NCBI RefSeq assembly: GCF_031432975.1
Contig: NZ_CP133838.1
Location: 4,464,001-4,528,000 of the forward strand
Direction of reading: 5' to 3'
DNA length: 64,000 nt
Source: Buttiauxella selenatireducens
GTDB lineage: Bacteria > Pseudomonadota > Gammaproteobacteria > Enterobacterales > Enterobacteriaceae
Made by a program: the position numbers and the translations under genes. Positions 40,138 through 48,568 of this stretch are shown here, in pieces. The notes beneath the pieces are model-generated. The model saw only the letters and a program-made list of their open reading frames with translations, was not told the origin of the DNA and searched no databases. How positions within the stretch are numbered: the stretch's first letter is position 1; each line of letters opens with the position of its first letter.

Positions 40138-41445
40138 TTATCTCTGCCCAAATAGATTCACTACATTGTTTTCTTGCTGTTGCTGGTGGTTATTCACACG
40201 CGACTCCCAGATTTCGAGTGCCTTCCGCTTTTCAACCAGGTAATCGTAACGATCATAGTGTTTAGAACTTACGTCCTGTAAAGCATGGTTCTGAATGCGG
40301 TCTCGAAGGTCTTTAGCGATACCCGCTTCCCCCATCAGAGTCTTACAGGTCCGGCGAATATCACGAGCAATAAAAGATGGGCTCAACGCAAAGTGTTCCC
40401 GATAATAGATGATGGCTTGGGCGAAGCTGTCTGTGCGCAGATGCTGTTCAGGTTTGATGCGCTGCGGGAAGATATAGGGGCTCTGGTTAAGATTCTCAGC
40501 TTTCAACTTTTCGAGAATCCCAATGGCTGACTCTGTCAAAGGCACTAGATGGTCCCTTTTATTTTTCGACACATCCGCCACTATCAATAATGTTTTCTCT
40601 TCCCAGTTAATCGCATCCCAGCGGCTGGAAACGAGTTCATGTGGCCGCTGCCCACCGGTGTAGACGCACAAGTTAAGCAACTGGCTGATTAACAAGCCCA
40701 CTTTTGGTGCTTTGGGGAAATCCCCCATCAATTGCAGCAACTCATCTAATTTCAGCCAGTTTGTACCCGGCTTTTCTGCTGCTGACTGTTTAGGAATGAC
40801 GCTGACTGGGTTCATCAGGAGCCCAAACATAACATTCTGCTGGTGGTTTGCCGGGTCGTTATCTGCCTTCAATCCATAATTGAATGCGGCCATCAGATAA
40901 GAGCGGACACGGTTTGCTTCAACCGAGGCACCACGCTTAATAATAGCCGCCAGAATTTGTTTGATATGAGCGGGTGTAACGTCACGCGCTTTCGTCGCTT
41001 TAGGTATAAATGAGTAGGTTTCTTTTTCCAGCCGGTACAAGACCTGTTGCCAGGTGCGTTTGCCGTCTTCACGCATTTTGGTGGTGTAACCCAAAATGAG
41101 TTGCTCAATGCTGCCTTTGAGTTGGTCTTCACGCTGTTGTTGTTCGGCAGTAAAGAGTTGCTCCGCGATTTCAGCTTTGGGGGCTTTTCCCTCTTTAAGT
41201 AGACCAGCATGCTCTTTGCATTGCTGCCTTGCCTGAGCGAGTGACAATTCCGGAAAGCGGCCAAGTAGAATGAATTGCCGTTTACCTTGCCAAAAGTAAC
41301 GATAGTAAAATACTCGCTGACCCGATGGCTCAACTTTCACCCCTAATCGCCCTGCCCCACGCTCACCACTTTTATCCCATTCATAGTAAGCCGTTGTTTT
41401 CGGCTTTAAGCCACTGATCATCGAGACAGTTAAATTATCGGCCAT
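40138..41445 (-). CDS. int: P4-type tyrosine integrase
   Basis: A 435-residue site-specific recombinase. The N-terminal arm-binding domain (DUF4102 type: YYEWDKSGERGAGRLGVKV, FYYRYFWQGKRQFILLGRFP) is followed by a core-binding domain and the catalytic domain. The first Arg is in TGGQRPHELVSSRW; box II reads ARDIRRTCKTLMGEAG; the Tyr nucleophile is in HALQDVSSKHYDRYDYL near residue 397. In box II the first His of the usual HxxR is replaced by Asp, as in several P4-type integrases. The start at 41445 (MADNLTV) is preferred; upstream codons run across attR. It sits next to attR and should catalyse recombination at ileX. Confidence 0.92.
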   Translation of the reverse strand: MADNLTVSMISGLKPKTTAYYEWDKSGERGAGRLGVKVEPSGQRVFYYRYFWQGKRQFILLGRFPELSLAQARQQCKEHAGLLKEGKAPKAEIAEQLFTAEQQQREDQLKGSIEQLILGYTTKMREDGKRTWQQVLYRLEKETYSFIPKATKARDVTPAHIKQILAAIIKRGASVEANRVRSYLMAAFNYGLKADNDPANHQQNVMFGLLMNPVSVIPKQSAAEKPGTNWLKLDELLQLMGDFPKAPKVGLLISQLLNLCVYTGGQRPHELVSSRWDAINWEEKTLLIVADVSKNKRDHLVPLTESAIGILEKLKAENLNQSPYIFPQRIKPEQHLRTDSFAQAIIYYREHFALSPSFIARDIRRTCKTLMGEAGIAKDLRDRIQNHALQDVSSKHYDRYDYLVEKRKALEIWESRVNNHQQQQENNVVNLFGQR

Positions 41446-41468
41446 AGTCTTCTTCAGTCCTTTGTTCG

Positions 41469-41513
41469 TTACGTCACCCAGACTGATTCTGGGTGACGTA
41501 GTGGGTGACGTAA
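41469..41513. promoter_or_regulatory. Putative integrase arm-type sites, right end
   Basis: GGGTGACGTA at 41491-41500, GGGTGACGTAA at 41503-41513, and an inverted copy TTACGTCACCC at 41469-41479. They lie just upstream of the integrase gene and match the pair near attL in sequence and spacing. They may also serve autoregulation of int, because they occupy its promoter region. Confidence 0.6.
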
Positions 41514-41638
41514 GGATGATACTGAAGGTAAAAACCCAGAACAACATGAAACAACAGATAGTAAATAAATAACTGTTATTTATGATATTTAATCTATTGT
41601 GAAAAAAGGTGAAAAATAATGAAACATGATATTCATAT

Positions 41639-41702
41639 GACTCATAATCGCTTGGTCTCTGGTTCAAGTCCAGCAGGGGCCACCAAATAAAACAAGGACT
41701 TA
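41639..41702 (+). repeat. attR: right attachment site of the genomic island
   Basis: Second copy of the 64-bp repeat covering the 3' part of ileX (anticodon stem to CCA and beyond). One mismatch to attL. It is a tRNA fragment without a promoter or 5' half and cannot make a functional tRNA. The following bases complete a hairpin (AAGGACT at 41694-41700 with AGTCCTT at 41716-41722) that was probably the original ileX terminator or that of an older insertion. Confidence 0.93.
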
Positions 41703-41731
41703 CGCTAAAAACGTGAGTCCTTTGTTATTTC

Positions 41732-41754
41732 TGGGGATATGCCGGGGATACTCC
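41732..41754. repeat. Paired GGGGATA motifs beyond attR
   Basis: Two near-direct copies, GGGGATATGCC (41733-41743) and GGGGATACTCC (41744-41754), spaced 11 bp and lying 48 bp after the tRNA-end repeat. This is the same relative layout as the GGGTGACGTA pair beyond attL. They look like arm sites of a second, different integrase and hence the scar of an older element in ileX. Confidence 0.4.
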
Positions 41755-41865
41755 AGAAAGGTAATCATAGTGATTTATGGTTATTAAACATACAACCTCG
41801 CACCTCTTCACATTTTTTATTCTGCAATAATCCATAGTGGCCTAAACCAACCGAACGGATAGGCG

Positions 41866-41952
41866 ATGAAAAAATATGTGGCACTGGCCGAAAAGCAGCA
41901 TCACTGGTGGTGGGTGATCCTACCCGCGAATAGTGGACACGCGACTAAGTGA
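41866..41952 (+). pseudogene. Truncated 5' end of an unidentified gene
   Basis: An ATG with in-frame MKKYVALAEKQHHWWWVILP runs directly into the IS3-type end at 41934 and stops at 41952. The start of a hydrophobic stretch suggests a membrane protein whose remainder was lost when the insertion sequence arrived or a later deletion occurred. No family assignment is possible. Confidence 0.4.
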
Positions 41953-42040
41953 GTAAACTCTCAACCAGAGGTGACTCATGACAAAATCAGCATTAACAAG
42001 CAAAAAGCCCCGTAAACAGCAACGGCCAAAAGACGTTGTT
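41934..42040 (+). mobile_element. Remnant of an IS3-family insertion sequence (left end)
   Basis: TGGACACGCGACTAAGTGAG at 41934 resembles the terminal inverted repeat and leader of an IS3-family element. It is followed by the first codons of orfA (MTKSALTSKKPRKQQRPK from 41978). The orfA frame breaks within about 60 bp and no further transposase sequence is present. Only this end remains, showing that a deletion removed the rest along with neighbouring DNA. Confidence 0.65.
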
Positions 42041-42044
42041 TTTA

Positions 42045-42356
42045 TTAAAATCTTTTAGGCAGTACATTTAACTTCACCAAAAGTCCTTTATTAGTCGTGA
42101 TATACCCACCGGTCTTCAGACCGGATAATGTTTTCATTATCCCACTACGTGAAAGCATACTTCTTGATTTTATGTATTCTAATGCCGTCGTGGTTGCACG
42201 AATTTCAAAGGTTTCATTGTTAAGAGAATTTAACAGATTGCAAATCAGTTCATAATTACTGATACCGACTGTTTCTTTCTGGTAATCAATAAAACGAGTA
42301 ACCGTCATCATTAACATATAACATAAATTTTTCCAGAGTTGATTATCATCTTTCGG
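42045..42356 (-). pseudogene. Truncated paralogue of the IprA-like regulator
   Basis: The frame from 42317 to 42045 (ending LNVLPKRF) is similar along its length to the C-terminal two thirds of the plus-strand regulator at 42423. Shared blocks include ELICNLLNSLN, FEIRATTTALEYI and LSRSGIMKTLSGLKTGGY. Similarity continues upstream of the ATG at 42317 (DDNQLWKNLCY) until a stop near 42357, so the N-terminus has been lost. Its 3' end touches the IS remnant. Confidence 0.6.
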
Positions 42357-42422
42357 CGCTTATTTATTTCGATATTTTTCTGAAGCGTATTAAATACATC
42401 CTTCACATGGACATTTCAATGT

Positions 42423-42857
42423 ATGGAAATGATTAAGCAGTACATTAAAAATCAGTCGTTACTGATGTCAGACCCTTCCAACGTGATCATTCAGTCCACC
42501 ACGCCAATTGAGTATCTTTATCTGCCACTGGACGTCATTTTAGAGCATGTGGATGAACATGATTTATGGAAGAGTATTTCTTATTTTCTGATGCACGTGA
42601 CGTACCGCTTTAACGAGTATGTTAAGACAAACAGCGGTATTTCGACCTATCAGTTGATTTGCAACCTTCTTATGGCCCTGAATGAGGAAGATTTTGAAAC
42701 TCGAGCTACGGTTTCAGCGGCCAAATACATTTTAGATAGAACCCCCATGTCACGCTGCGGAGTGATGAAAATGTTGTCCAGTCTCAATAAAGGGGGCTAC
42801 ATCGTCATCAAAAGGGGATTGCTAATCAGAATTAATAAATTACCAGAACAGTACTAG
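42423..42857 (+). CDS. IprA-like winged-helix regulator, short form
   Basis: A 144-residue protein with a C-terminal helix-turn-helix (ATVSAAKYILDRTPMSRCGV followed by MKMLSSLNKGGYIVI) resembling the DNA-binding half of IprA/YaiV family regulators. Family members are usually near 200 residues with an N-terminal cyclic-nucleotide-like fold; here only part of that region is present and there is no upstream in-frame start. It may be a shortened but working regulator or a 5'-truncated one. It converges on the Wzi-family gene and is divergent from its broken paralogue. Confidence 0.6.
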   Translation: MEMIKQYIKNQSLLMSDPSNVIIQSTTPIEYLYLPLDVILEHVDEHDLWKSISYFLMHVTYRFNEYVKTNSGISTYQLICNLLMALNEEDFETRATVSAAKYILDRTPMSRCGVMKMLSSLNKGGYIVIKRGLLIRINKLPEQY

Positions 42858-42931
42858 CGCCACTGTTGTAGAGATGAATATATTGAATAAAAACAGTCGT
42901 ATCGAAAGATATAACATTATGTCCCTGATGA

Positions 42932-44380
42932 TTACCCACCTCCAGCTGACAACGCAACAGACACAGAAATGCCGGTATCATTATGCTGCTGACTGTCATA
43001 CCCCACATACCATGCACCCATCTCGATCGTAGCCTTGTTTGAAGCCGGCAATGACCAGCCCAGTTCAACACCTTTTAACGTATCAGAAGAGGGATAGGTT
43101 TTGTTGATGCTTTGCGAGGTACGGTTAACTCTGGCCCACATCAGTTTTGTACTGAGACGTTGTTCATTTTCCAGTACGATTTCTGTTTTTCCGGAGTAAC
43201 GCGTTCCATCACCGCCCATTGCATCCCCAAGCGGGGCACCTTGCTGGTAATAACCTTCGCGGTAGCAATAGTGATAATAAATGATACCCGTTTCTTTCAT
43301 CCCCGAACGGGTATCTGCACCTTCAAGATACCAGTTTACCTGCCGGTTACCCCACTCATGATTCCCCTGAAGACCCGCAAGGAATGTATTGTGTGAGGGT
43401 AAAATACCTGCCTGATCTTCACCGATGACCTGGCCATAAATCGACACAGGAATCCCGGTAAGCGTATACAGCTTCCAGTTAAAATCAGCACCCGCCATTT
43501 GATCGCCAGGGTCTCGAGCCTGGTTCCCGGTATTGTCGTGTCCTGCGAAGGCGTCCCAAAAGGATGACATATTATTGGGACGACCTTTTCCGCCCCACAT
43601 CATTATTCTGGAAAAACCCACTTCTAATGGCGTGGCTGGATTAACCGTTAATCGCCCACCGATAAGTTTGGGATCTTCAGGGCGTTGATACTGACGTAAT
43701 TGCCCTGCTGAAAGCTGATATTGCCAGTTTCCCATCCAGGATAACCATGGGGATTCGAAAGGTGACTGTTCAGCGCGTTGCATCAATAAACCCGTTACAG
43801 GGCGTGCGGCATCTGAGCGAATGAGACTGCCGTCATATCCGGGTCCCCACCACTGCGGTATTTCCCCGAATGCTATCCATTGATTAAAGACTTTCACTCC
43901 TGCAAAGCTCCCATTGAGATTTCCCCGAGCTGTATCGTCTATATACTGGTCATACTCCTGCTGCCCCTGAATATTGATATCCCATGTTTCTGTACTGAAC
44001 TCCACTGCTGCACCTAACCCAGTACCGCTCGTTTTGGTGGTGCTAAAGCCTTGTGGTATCGCTGATTTCGAAGATTGTGTCCTGGCACTGACCCTGAGGG
44101 GGCCCTTTGTGAAAGCCAGACGGTTCTGAACCCGGTTAATGACTCGCTGAACAGTTGGATCTCCATTGCTGTAGGCCGCAGTTATCGCCCGTTCGATTTC
44201 CTCCTGGCTCAGCGGCCAGGTAGAGAGATTGATATTTAGAATATTGCGATTATTAAGCCAGACAAGATCGCTTCGAAGCTGGTAATCACCCGAAACCAGC
44301 CCCGTAGCGTTAGCCTGTATTGCAGCCCCAAACAGGGATAATCCCAACAATGAGAATGGTAGTAAAGTGAGTGATTTCAT
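42932..44380 (-). CDS. Wzi-family outer-membrane capsule-assembly protein
   Basis: A 482-residue beta-barrel protein with a signal peptide (MKSLTLLPFSLLGLSLFGAA to NATG). Family features include ITAAYSNGDPTVQRVINRV, FAGVKVFNQWIAFGEIPQWW and LSWMGNWQYQLSAGQL. Wzi anchors group 1 capsule to the outer membrane in Klebsiella and E. coli; orphan homologues occur without capsule genes, as here. The ATG at 44380 has an AAAGGA ribosome site; the ATG two codons earlier overlaps that site. It follows the LuxR-type gene on the same strand and may be controlled by it. Confidence 0.85.
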   Translation of the reverse strand: MKSLTLLPFSLLGLSLFGAAIQANATGLVSGDYQLRSDLVWLNNRNILNINLSTWPLSQEEIERAITAAYSNGDPTVQRVINRVQNRLAFTKGPLRVSARTQSSKSAIPQGFSTTKTSGTGLGAAVEFSTETWDINIQGQQEYDQYIDDTARGNLNGSFAGVKVFNQWIAFGEIPQWWGPGYDGSLIRSDAARPVTGLLMQRAEQSPFESPWLSWMGNWQYQLSAGQLRQYQRPEDPKLIGGRLTVNPATPLEVGFSRIMMWGGKGRPNNMSSFWDAFAGHDNTGNQARDPGDQMAGADFNWKLYTLTGIPVSIYGQVIGEDQAGILPSHNTFLAGLQGNHEWGNRQVNWYLEGADTRSGMKETGIIYYHYCYREGYYQQGAPLGDAMGGDGTRYSGKTEIVLENEQRLSTKLMWARVNRTSQSINKTYPSSDTLKGVELGWSLPASNKATIEMGAWYVGYDSQQHNDTGISVSVALSAGGG

Positions 44381-44402
44381 ACACATCCTTTGTGTTTTAT
44401 TA

Positions 44403-45041
44403 TTATATGTTCATGATGGGAATGGCAGAGACATTATTTTTCAGTTTATTCATCACATTAAGTAGACGGAGTAATTCACAGTCTGAGTTCAGATTAAATT
44501 TCCCCATAATTATTCTTTTATGTGCGAAAACAGTTTTGATATTGATATCCAGGCTCTGAGCTATTTGATGAGGACTGCTTCCCTGAGAATAATGAGTCGC
44601 GACCTTTATCTGTTGTGGTGAAAGTGTTTTGTGTCCACAGGCCAGGCATTGCCACTGGCTGGCAGTAATAGCTTTATCACTACAATGTTCCCAGCCGTCT
44701 ACTATCCTTTCGGTCAAAAGGGTTATCGGTTCGTTGCGATTAATAAAAATCATATTTTCAAAACAAAGTGGAAGCTCATCAATATACGGTTTACGCACCA
44801 CTTCATAATCGCCAATGATCAGGCTACCTTTCCTTCTGGCATATAATGCAGGGTGGCAAACACCACTTTCTCCTGGAGCAAGCTTCATGATAATGACATC
44901 AGCCTTTGCAGCACTTAGCGTATCTATGCCACTGGTGAAGGTGGTTTTCTTTCCAAACCTTTCGAGAAATATTTTACTCAGAAGGGTCTGAAACCCGAGA
45001 CGGTAAAAACCATTATCATTATCAATAATTATATTGATCAT
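44403..45041 (-). CDS. LuxR-family transcriptional regulator
   Basis: A 212-residue DNA-binding protein. The C-terminal LuxR/FixJ helix-turn-helix spans about residues 138-198 (LSPQQIKVATHYSQGSSPHQ, then IAQSLDINIKTVFAHKRIIM). The N-terminal half has a degenerate receiver-like fold (MINIIIDNDNGFYRLGFQTL) without a clear phosphorylation site, like FimZ/FimW or YjjQ-type regulators. It is 22 bp upstream of the Wzi-family gene, and the pair is likely one transcript. Confidence 0.8.
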   Translation of the reverse strand: MINIIIDNDNGFYRLGFQTLLSKIFLERFGKKTTFTSGIDTLSAAKADVIIMKLAPGESGVCHPALYARRKGSLIIGDYEVVRKPYIDELPLCFENMIFINRNEPITLLTERIVDGWEHCSDKAITASQWQCLACGHKTLSPQQIKVATHYSQGSSPHQIAQSLDINIKTVFAHKRIIMGKFNLNSDCELLRLLNVMNKLKNNVSAIPIMNI

Positions 45042-45797
45042 AAATTACCCGTAGATGGGCTGCAAAGAATCGAGAAAACACAGGTATCACCTTTATCTGA
45101 GGACATTAAAAATAGCTCATGGCTTCGGCATCAGGAAGCAAGCTCCACACAACACAGCTAACAAGAGTTAAAACGATCAATACTTTAATTATTTTTGTTA
45201 AGTAATACACTGTGATATTCCATAGCATTTTCTTTAGGTCATCCTGTAAATATTGAAAACATCTCCTGAGGGAACAGGCGTTTTAGGTCAGCCAGACATG
45301 AATGAAATAGGGAAAACATCAGAATAATATTACTCGTTTCTTTCAATTCAATGTAGCCAATGAGTATTGGTTTACAATATTTATATGAAGAGCATCCTTC
45401 ACTCAACTGTTTTTTTGTCTACTTTTAGACCCAGACGCCATTCATGTATTCGTTTTTTGGTTTCTTGTGAGATTGAATGCGCATTTTGCCAATCATGTAT
45501 TCTTGATTAAAAATCACCAGTAAAAATTATAAGTCCACATATGGACTGGCGGTGTTTTTATATCCTCAAAAATGATTGAACCTATTTTTTCTGTTATGGA
45601 TAATGCGCTTCATCAGAGAGGGGCAACTTAAAGGGGAAGTGATTAACTGTATTTATCACAAGTAATGCCGTTATTGCAGCTTTACTTTTAATACTTTCTG
45701 TATAACACACCTTTCATTTTTATGGAAAAGCCAAATAAACAGTTTATAATTAATAAGCTGGTTATTGACCTTATATAAACACTCAAAGAATATTGCT
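45042..45797. other. AT-rich intergenic region without a recognised gene
   Basis: About 750 bp of AT-rich DNA between the LuxR-type gene and the signal-peptide remnant. I see no frame with a ribosome site and family features. The last 150 bp contain several TATAAT-like stretches, consistent with promoters for the lost gene at 45798 or the LuxR-type gene. Confidence 0.5.
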
Positions 45798-45878
45798 ATG
45801 AATAAAAATATTATTGCTGCTGCTATTGCTGCTGTTTCTATTATGTCTGCTTCTTCTGTATTTGCTGCTGAAGGTTAA
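45798..45878 (+). pseudogene. Orphan signal peptide, probable fimbrial-subunit remnant
   Basis: A 26-codon frame starting MNKNIIAAAIAAVSIMSASS and ending VFAAEG before TAA. It is a near-perfect Sec signal peptide of the sort found on major fimbrial subunits, cut off just after the expected cleavage site. The mature protein is missing; the uxaB terminator follows 3 bp later. It is most likely the stump of a deleted fimbrial operon. A real secreted micropeptide is less likely. Confidence 0.5.
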
Positions 45879-45880
45879 AA

Positions 45881-45911
45881 AAACAGCGCCCAACACAACT
45901 CTGGGCGCTGC
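45881..45911 (-). terminator. Terminator of the lgoD-uxaB operon
   Basis: Read on the minus strand, CAGCGCCCA-gagttgtgt-TGGGCGCTG is followed by TTTTTTT. It lies 16 bp after the uxaB stop. Confidence 0.92.
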
Positions 45912-45926
45912 AAAGGCAAGGTAACC

Positions 45927-47372
45927 TTAATCCAGTGCTTTTACTGCCTGGCGCATCCCTTGCACCAGAATATTTTCCAGACATACAGTCACCTGGGCTG
46001 CAAGCCCCGGTAACAACGTTAAATCCTCACCCCAATGCGTGTTATCACTAAGCACAGCATCCACCAGTTCGCGCAATGTCAGATCCGCCCCCACGCGCGG
46101 CCACATCTGCTGGTAGAGCGTGAGCCACTGTTCATCGTCCTGTAGTGGATATGACCCACCCGCCCGCTCACCACGGTAAAAAGCGATCAGCGCGGCAAGC
46201 GCAAACGTCAGTCGCACGGGATACGCGCCATTCTTTTGACCCGCCAGTAGCTGAGGCAAAATACGCGTGCGGAATTTCGTCATGCCGTTGAGCGCGATAG
46301 AAAGTAGCTGATGGCGGATATATGGGTTCTGGAAACGTCCTGTCACCGCATCGGCAAATTCGCGCAGCTCGCCGGCGGGGAGATCCAACACCGGAATAAT
46401 CTCCTGGCTAATCGCCTTTTCCACAAAGTGGCGAACATCATCGTCCTGCATCGCCTCGCCGACGGTATCTAGCCCACACAGCAACGCCACTGGCACCAGT
46501 GCGGTATGCGCCCCGTTGAGAATGGCGACTTTACGCTCTTTATACGGCTTGATATCAGCAACAATGCGGATATTCAGCGAACACTCCGCCAGTTTTAACT
46601 CATCTGCCAGCCAGGCCGGCCCCTGAATCACAAACAGATAAAAATGCTCGGCGGCGACGAGAAACTCATCGTGATACCCCAACTGATCTTCCAGCGCTGG
46701 CGCCTCCTCGCGTGGATAGCCGGTCACGATTCTGTCCACCAGCGTAGAGCAGAATGTGTTTGCCGTCTCCAGCCAGTCGAGAAACGCCGGAGACAGTTGC
46801 CACTCCTGCGCATAACGCTGAATGAAGGTCTTGAGCGCATCGCCGTTATAGTCAATCAGTTCGCAGGGAATGATCACCCAGCCTTTGTCTGGTGCGCCGT
46901 TGAAATGGTTAAAACGTTCCAACAGCAGGCGCGTCAGTTTGGCAGGGAAGCTCACAGGTGGGGCATCATTGATACTGTCACCTGCGTGATAGCTAATCCC
47001 GGCCTCAGTGGTGTTAGAAAAAATAAAGCGAATATCGGGGTTATGCGCCAGCGCCAGATATCCGGCAAAATCCTGATATGGGTTAATCTCGTTATTCACC
47101 GAGCGGATCAGCCGTGCGTCACTGACGGCCTCGCCCTGCTCGTTCAGGCCACGTACCACCGTGGTGTACAGGCCATCCTGGATGTTTAACGACGGCGGAA
47201 AATCAGTATTAATGGGGCGAACAAGGGTGACTCCCGCCTGCAAATCGGTGTTCTCATTAAGGATATCTAACTGCCAGTCCACAAAGGCCCGCAGAAAGTT
47301 ACCTTCACCAAACTGGATCACTTTCGTCGGATAGCTCGCACCAGGAAAATCATTCCGATTCAATGTGTTCAT
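45927..47372 (-). CDS. uxaB: Tagaturonate reductase (altronate oxidoreductase) UxaB
   Basis: A 481-residue NAD-dependent enzyme of the mannitol dehydrogenase family that reduces D-tagaturonate to D-altronate. The N-terminal nucleotide-binding region ([17 protein letters not shown]) and the catalytic block with [20 protein letters not shown] are present. Similarity to E. coli UxaB is high throughout. The ATG at 47372 ([12 protein letters not shown]) has an AAGGA ribosome site at proper spacing; the ATG two codons earlier is too close. It is 13 bp downstream of lgoD and would use its product, so the two make consecutive steps of L-galactonate breakdown. Confidence 0.9.
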   Translation of the reverse strand: MNTLNRNDFPGASYPTKVIQFGEGNFLRAFVDWQLDILNENTDLQAGVTLVRPINTDFPPSLNIQDGLYTTVVRGLNEQGEAVSDARLIRSVNNEINPYQDFAGYLALAHNPDIRFIFSNTTEAGISYHAGDSINDAPPVSFPAKLTRLLLERFNHFNGAPDKGWVIIPCELIDYNGDALKTFIQRYAQEWQLSPAFLDWLETANTFCSTLVDRIVTGYPREEAPALEDQLGYHDEFLVAAEHFYLFVIQGPAWLADELKLAECSLNIRIVADIKPYKERKVAILNGAHTALVPVALLCGLDTVGEAMQDDDVRHFVEKAISQEIIPVLDLPAGELREFADAVTGRFQNPYIRHQLLSIALNGMTKFRTRILPQLLAGQKNGAYPVRLTFALAALIAFYRGERAGGSYPLQDDEQWLTLYQQMWPRVGADLTLRELVDAVLSDNTHWGEDLTLLPGLAAQVTVCLENILVQGMRQAVKALD

Positions 47373-47385
47373 GGTCATATCCTTA

Positions 47386-48408
47386 TCAGAAAGTAATCAC
47401 GCCTTTGATCAGATCACGGTTGTTAATCACATCACTTTCATAGATTTCCGCCAGGGTGGCGAAGGGGTAACGATGCGTCAACATCATGTCTGCGGTCAGT
47501 TTGCCTTCCGCCATCAGGCGTCCCACTTTGGCGAAATCCTCCGGCGTGGCGTTACGACTGCCCATCATAGTGGTCTCTTTCTTGTGAAAATCGGGGTCAG
47601 AAAACTGCAAATCGCCCTTAAACAACCCGACGAAAACAATACTGCCGCCGTGGCGAATCAGATTAATGGTGTTGTTCATCGCGTGTTGATTCCCCGTGGC
47701 ATCAATGACTTTTTGTGCCAATGAGCCGTCGAATTGTGCGCGCAGTTGGAGGTCAAAATCCTCGGCTGACGGGTCGATAACCGGTAGCGCCAGGCGAGAT
47801 ATCACATGCTCCCGACGAGCGGGGCTGGTATCGGCGACGACAACCTGCGCGCCATCCGCTTTGGCGATGGCCGCCGCACCCAAGCCAATGGGGCCTGCGC
47901 CGACAACCAGTACCTGTTCACCGAGTTCAATCGCCGCCCGGCGTACCGCATGTGCGCTAATGGCATATGGCTCAATCATCGCTGCCGCCAATGGATCAAT
48001 ACCGTCAGCAACCAGCAGGTTCGTCACCGGAACAGACAAATACTCGCTGAATCCGCCATCCTGATGTACACCAATCACCGAAATTTTCTCGCAGCAGTTG
48101 GTTCGCCCGCTTTTACACGCTGGACATTGTTGACACGCCACGTAGGGAATAACCGCAACCTGTTGACCATTTTTCAGCTGCTGGGTATTTTTCCCCAGTT
48201 CAACAATTTCACCGCATATTTCATGACCCAGAACGCGAGGGTAACTGAAAAAAGGTTGATTACCTCCCCAGGCATGAATATCTGTCCCGCAAATTCCAAC
48301 AGATTTAATTTTTATTAATGCTTCCCCTTCCCCTGGAATAGGAATTTTACGTTCATTCCAGACTAATTTCTTCGGTTCCTGACAAATCAGCGTATTCATC
48401 GTGGACAT
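47386..48408 (-). CDS. lgoD: L-galactonate 5-dehydrogenase LgoD
   Basis: A 340-residue zinc-dependent medium-chain dehydrogenase that oxidises L-galactonate to D-tagaturonate with NAD+. The catalytic zinc site has C39-G-T-D and GHEICGEIV; the structural zinc cysteines are in [16 protein letters not shown]; the Rossmann motif is [13 protein letters not shown]. It follows E. coli YjjN (LgoD) almost residue for residue. First gene of the minus-strand operon, divergent from lgoR. Confidence 0.93.
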   Translation of the reverse strand: MSTMNTLICQEPKKLVWNERKIPIPGEGEALIKIKSVGICGTDIHAWGGNQPFFSYPRVLGHEICGEIVELGKNTQQLKNGQQVAVIPYVACQQCPACKSGRTNCCEKISVIGVHQDGGFSEYLSVPVTNLLVADGIDPLAAAMIEPYAISAHAVRRAAIELGEQVLVVGAGPIGLGAAAIAKADGAQVVVADTSPARREHVISRLALPVIDPSAEDFDLQLRAQFDGSLAQKVIDATGNQHAMNNTINLIRHGGSIVFVGLFKGDLQFSDPDFHKKETTMMGSRNATPEDFAKVGRLMAEGKLTADMMLTHRYPFATLAEIYESDVINNRDLIKGVITF

Positions 48409-48517
48409 AATTCTATTCTCCTGTTTTCTGTTGCATCAGATATCGATGAAAATAAAAACATCGGAGAAACAGGAATCGTAATCTGTGAATACAGACGCAT
48501 AAAAATGTTCTAAATGT

Positions 48518-48555
48518 GGTTTTAATACACCAAAATCGGGTTTTAATTCGCCAAA
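48518..48555. promoter_or_regulatory. Tandem 17-bp repeats in the lgoD/lgoR control region
   Basis: GGTTTTAATACACCAAA at 48518-48534 and GGTTTTAATTCGCCAAA at 48539-48555, 21 bp (two helical turns) apart and ending 13 bp before the lgoR ATG. They lie between the divergent genes and are likely operators for LgoR. Binding is inferred. Confidence 0.55.
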
Positions 48556-48568
48556 GATGGAGAGTCCA

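Larger units (their letters stand above)
18233..41702. mobile_element. Genomic island integrated in ileX (P4-type integrase, 23.4 kb)
   Basis: Bounded by attL (18233-18296) and attR (41639-41702). Contents from left: an unknown protein, AlpA, an Inovirus-Gp2-like protein, an orphan small ORF, mcrBC, hsdR-hsdS-hsdM, a giant autotransporter, a 55-aa protein and a tyrosine integrase next to attR. No capsid, tail or conjugation genes are present, so it resembles a defence/fitness island mobilised by its integrase, perhaps with help from another element. Both ends carry matching GGGTGACGTA motifs. The direct repeats and intact integrase suggest it may still excise. Confidence 0.9.

Noticed and set aside
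41639-41691. A second tRNA-Ile gene
   Set aside because: Only the 3' half is present, without promoter or acceptor 5' strand; it is the attR copy.
48471-48500. Possible CRP site upstream of lgoD (TGTGAATACAGACGCA)
   Set aside because: Only one half-site is good; the second half matches poorly, so it is too weak to call.
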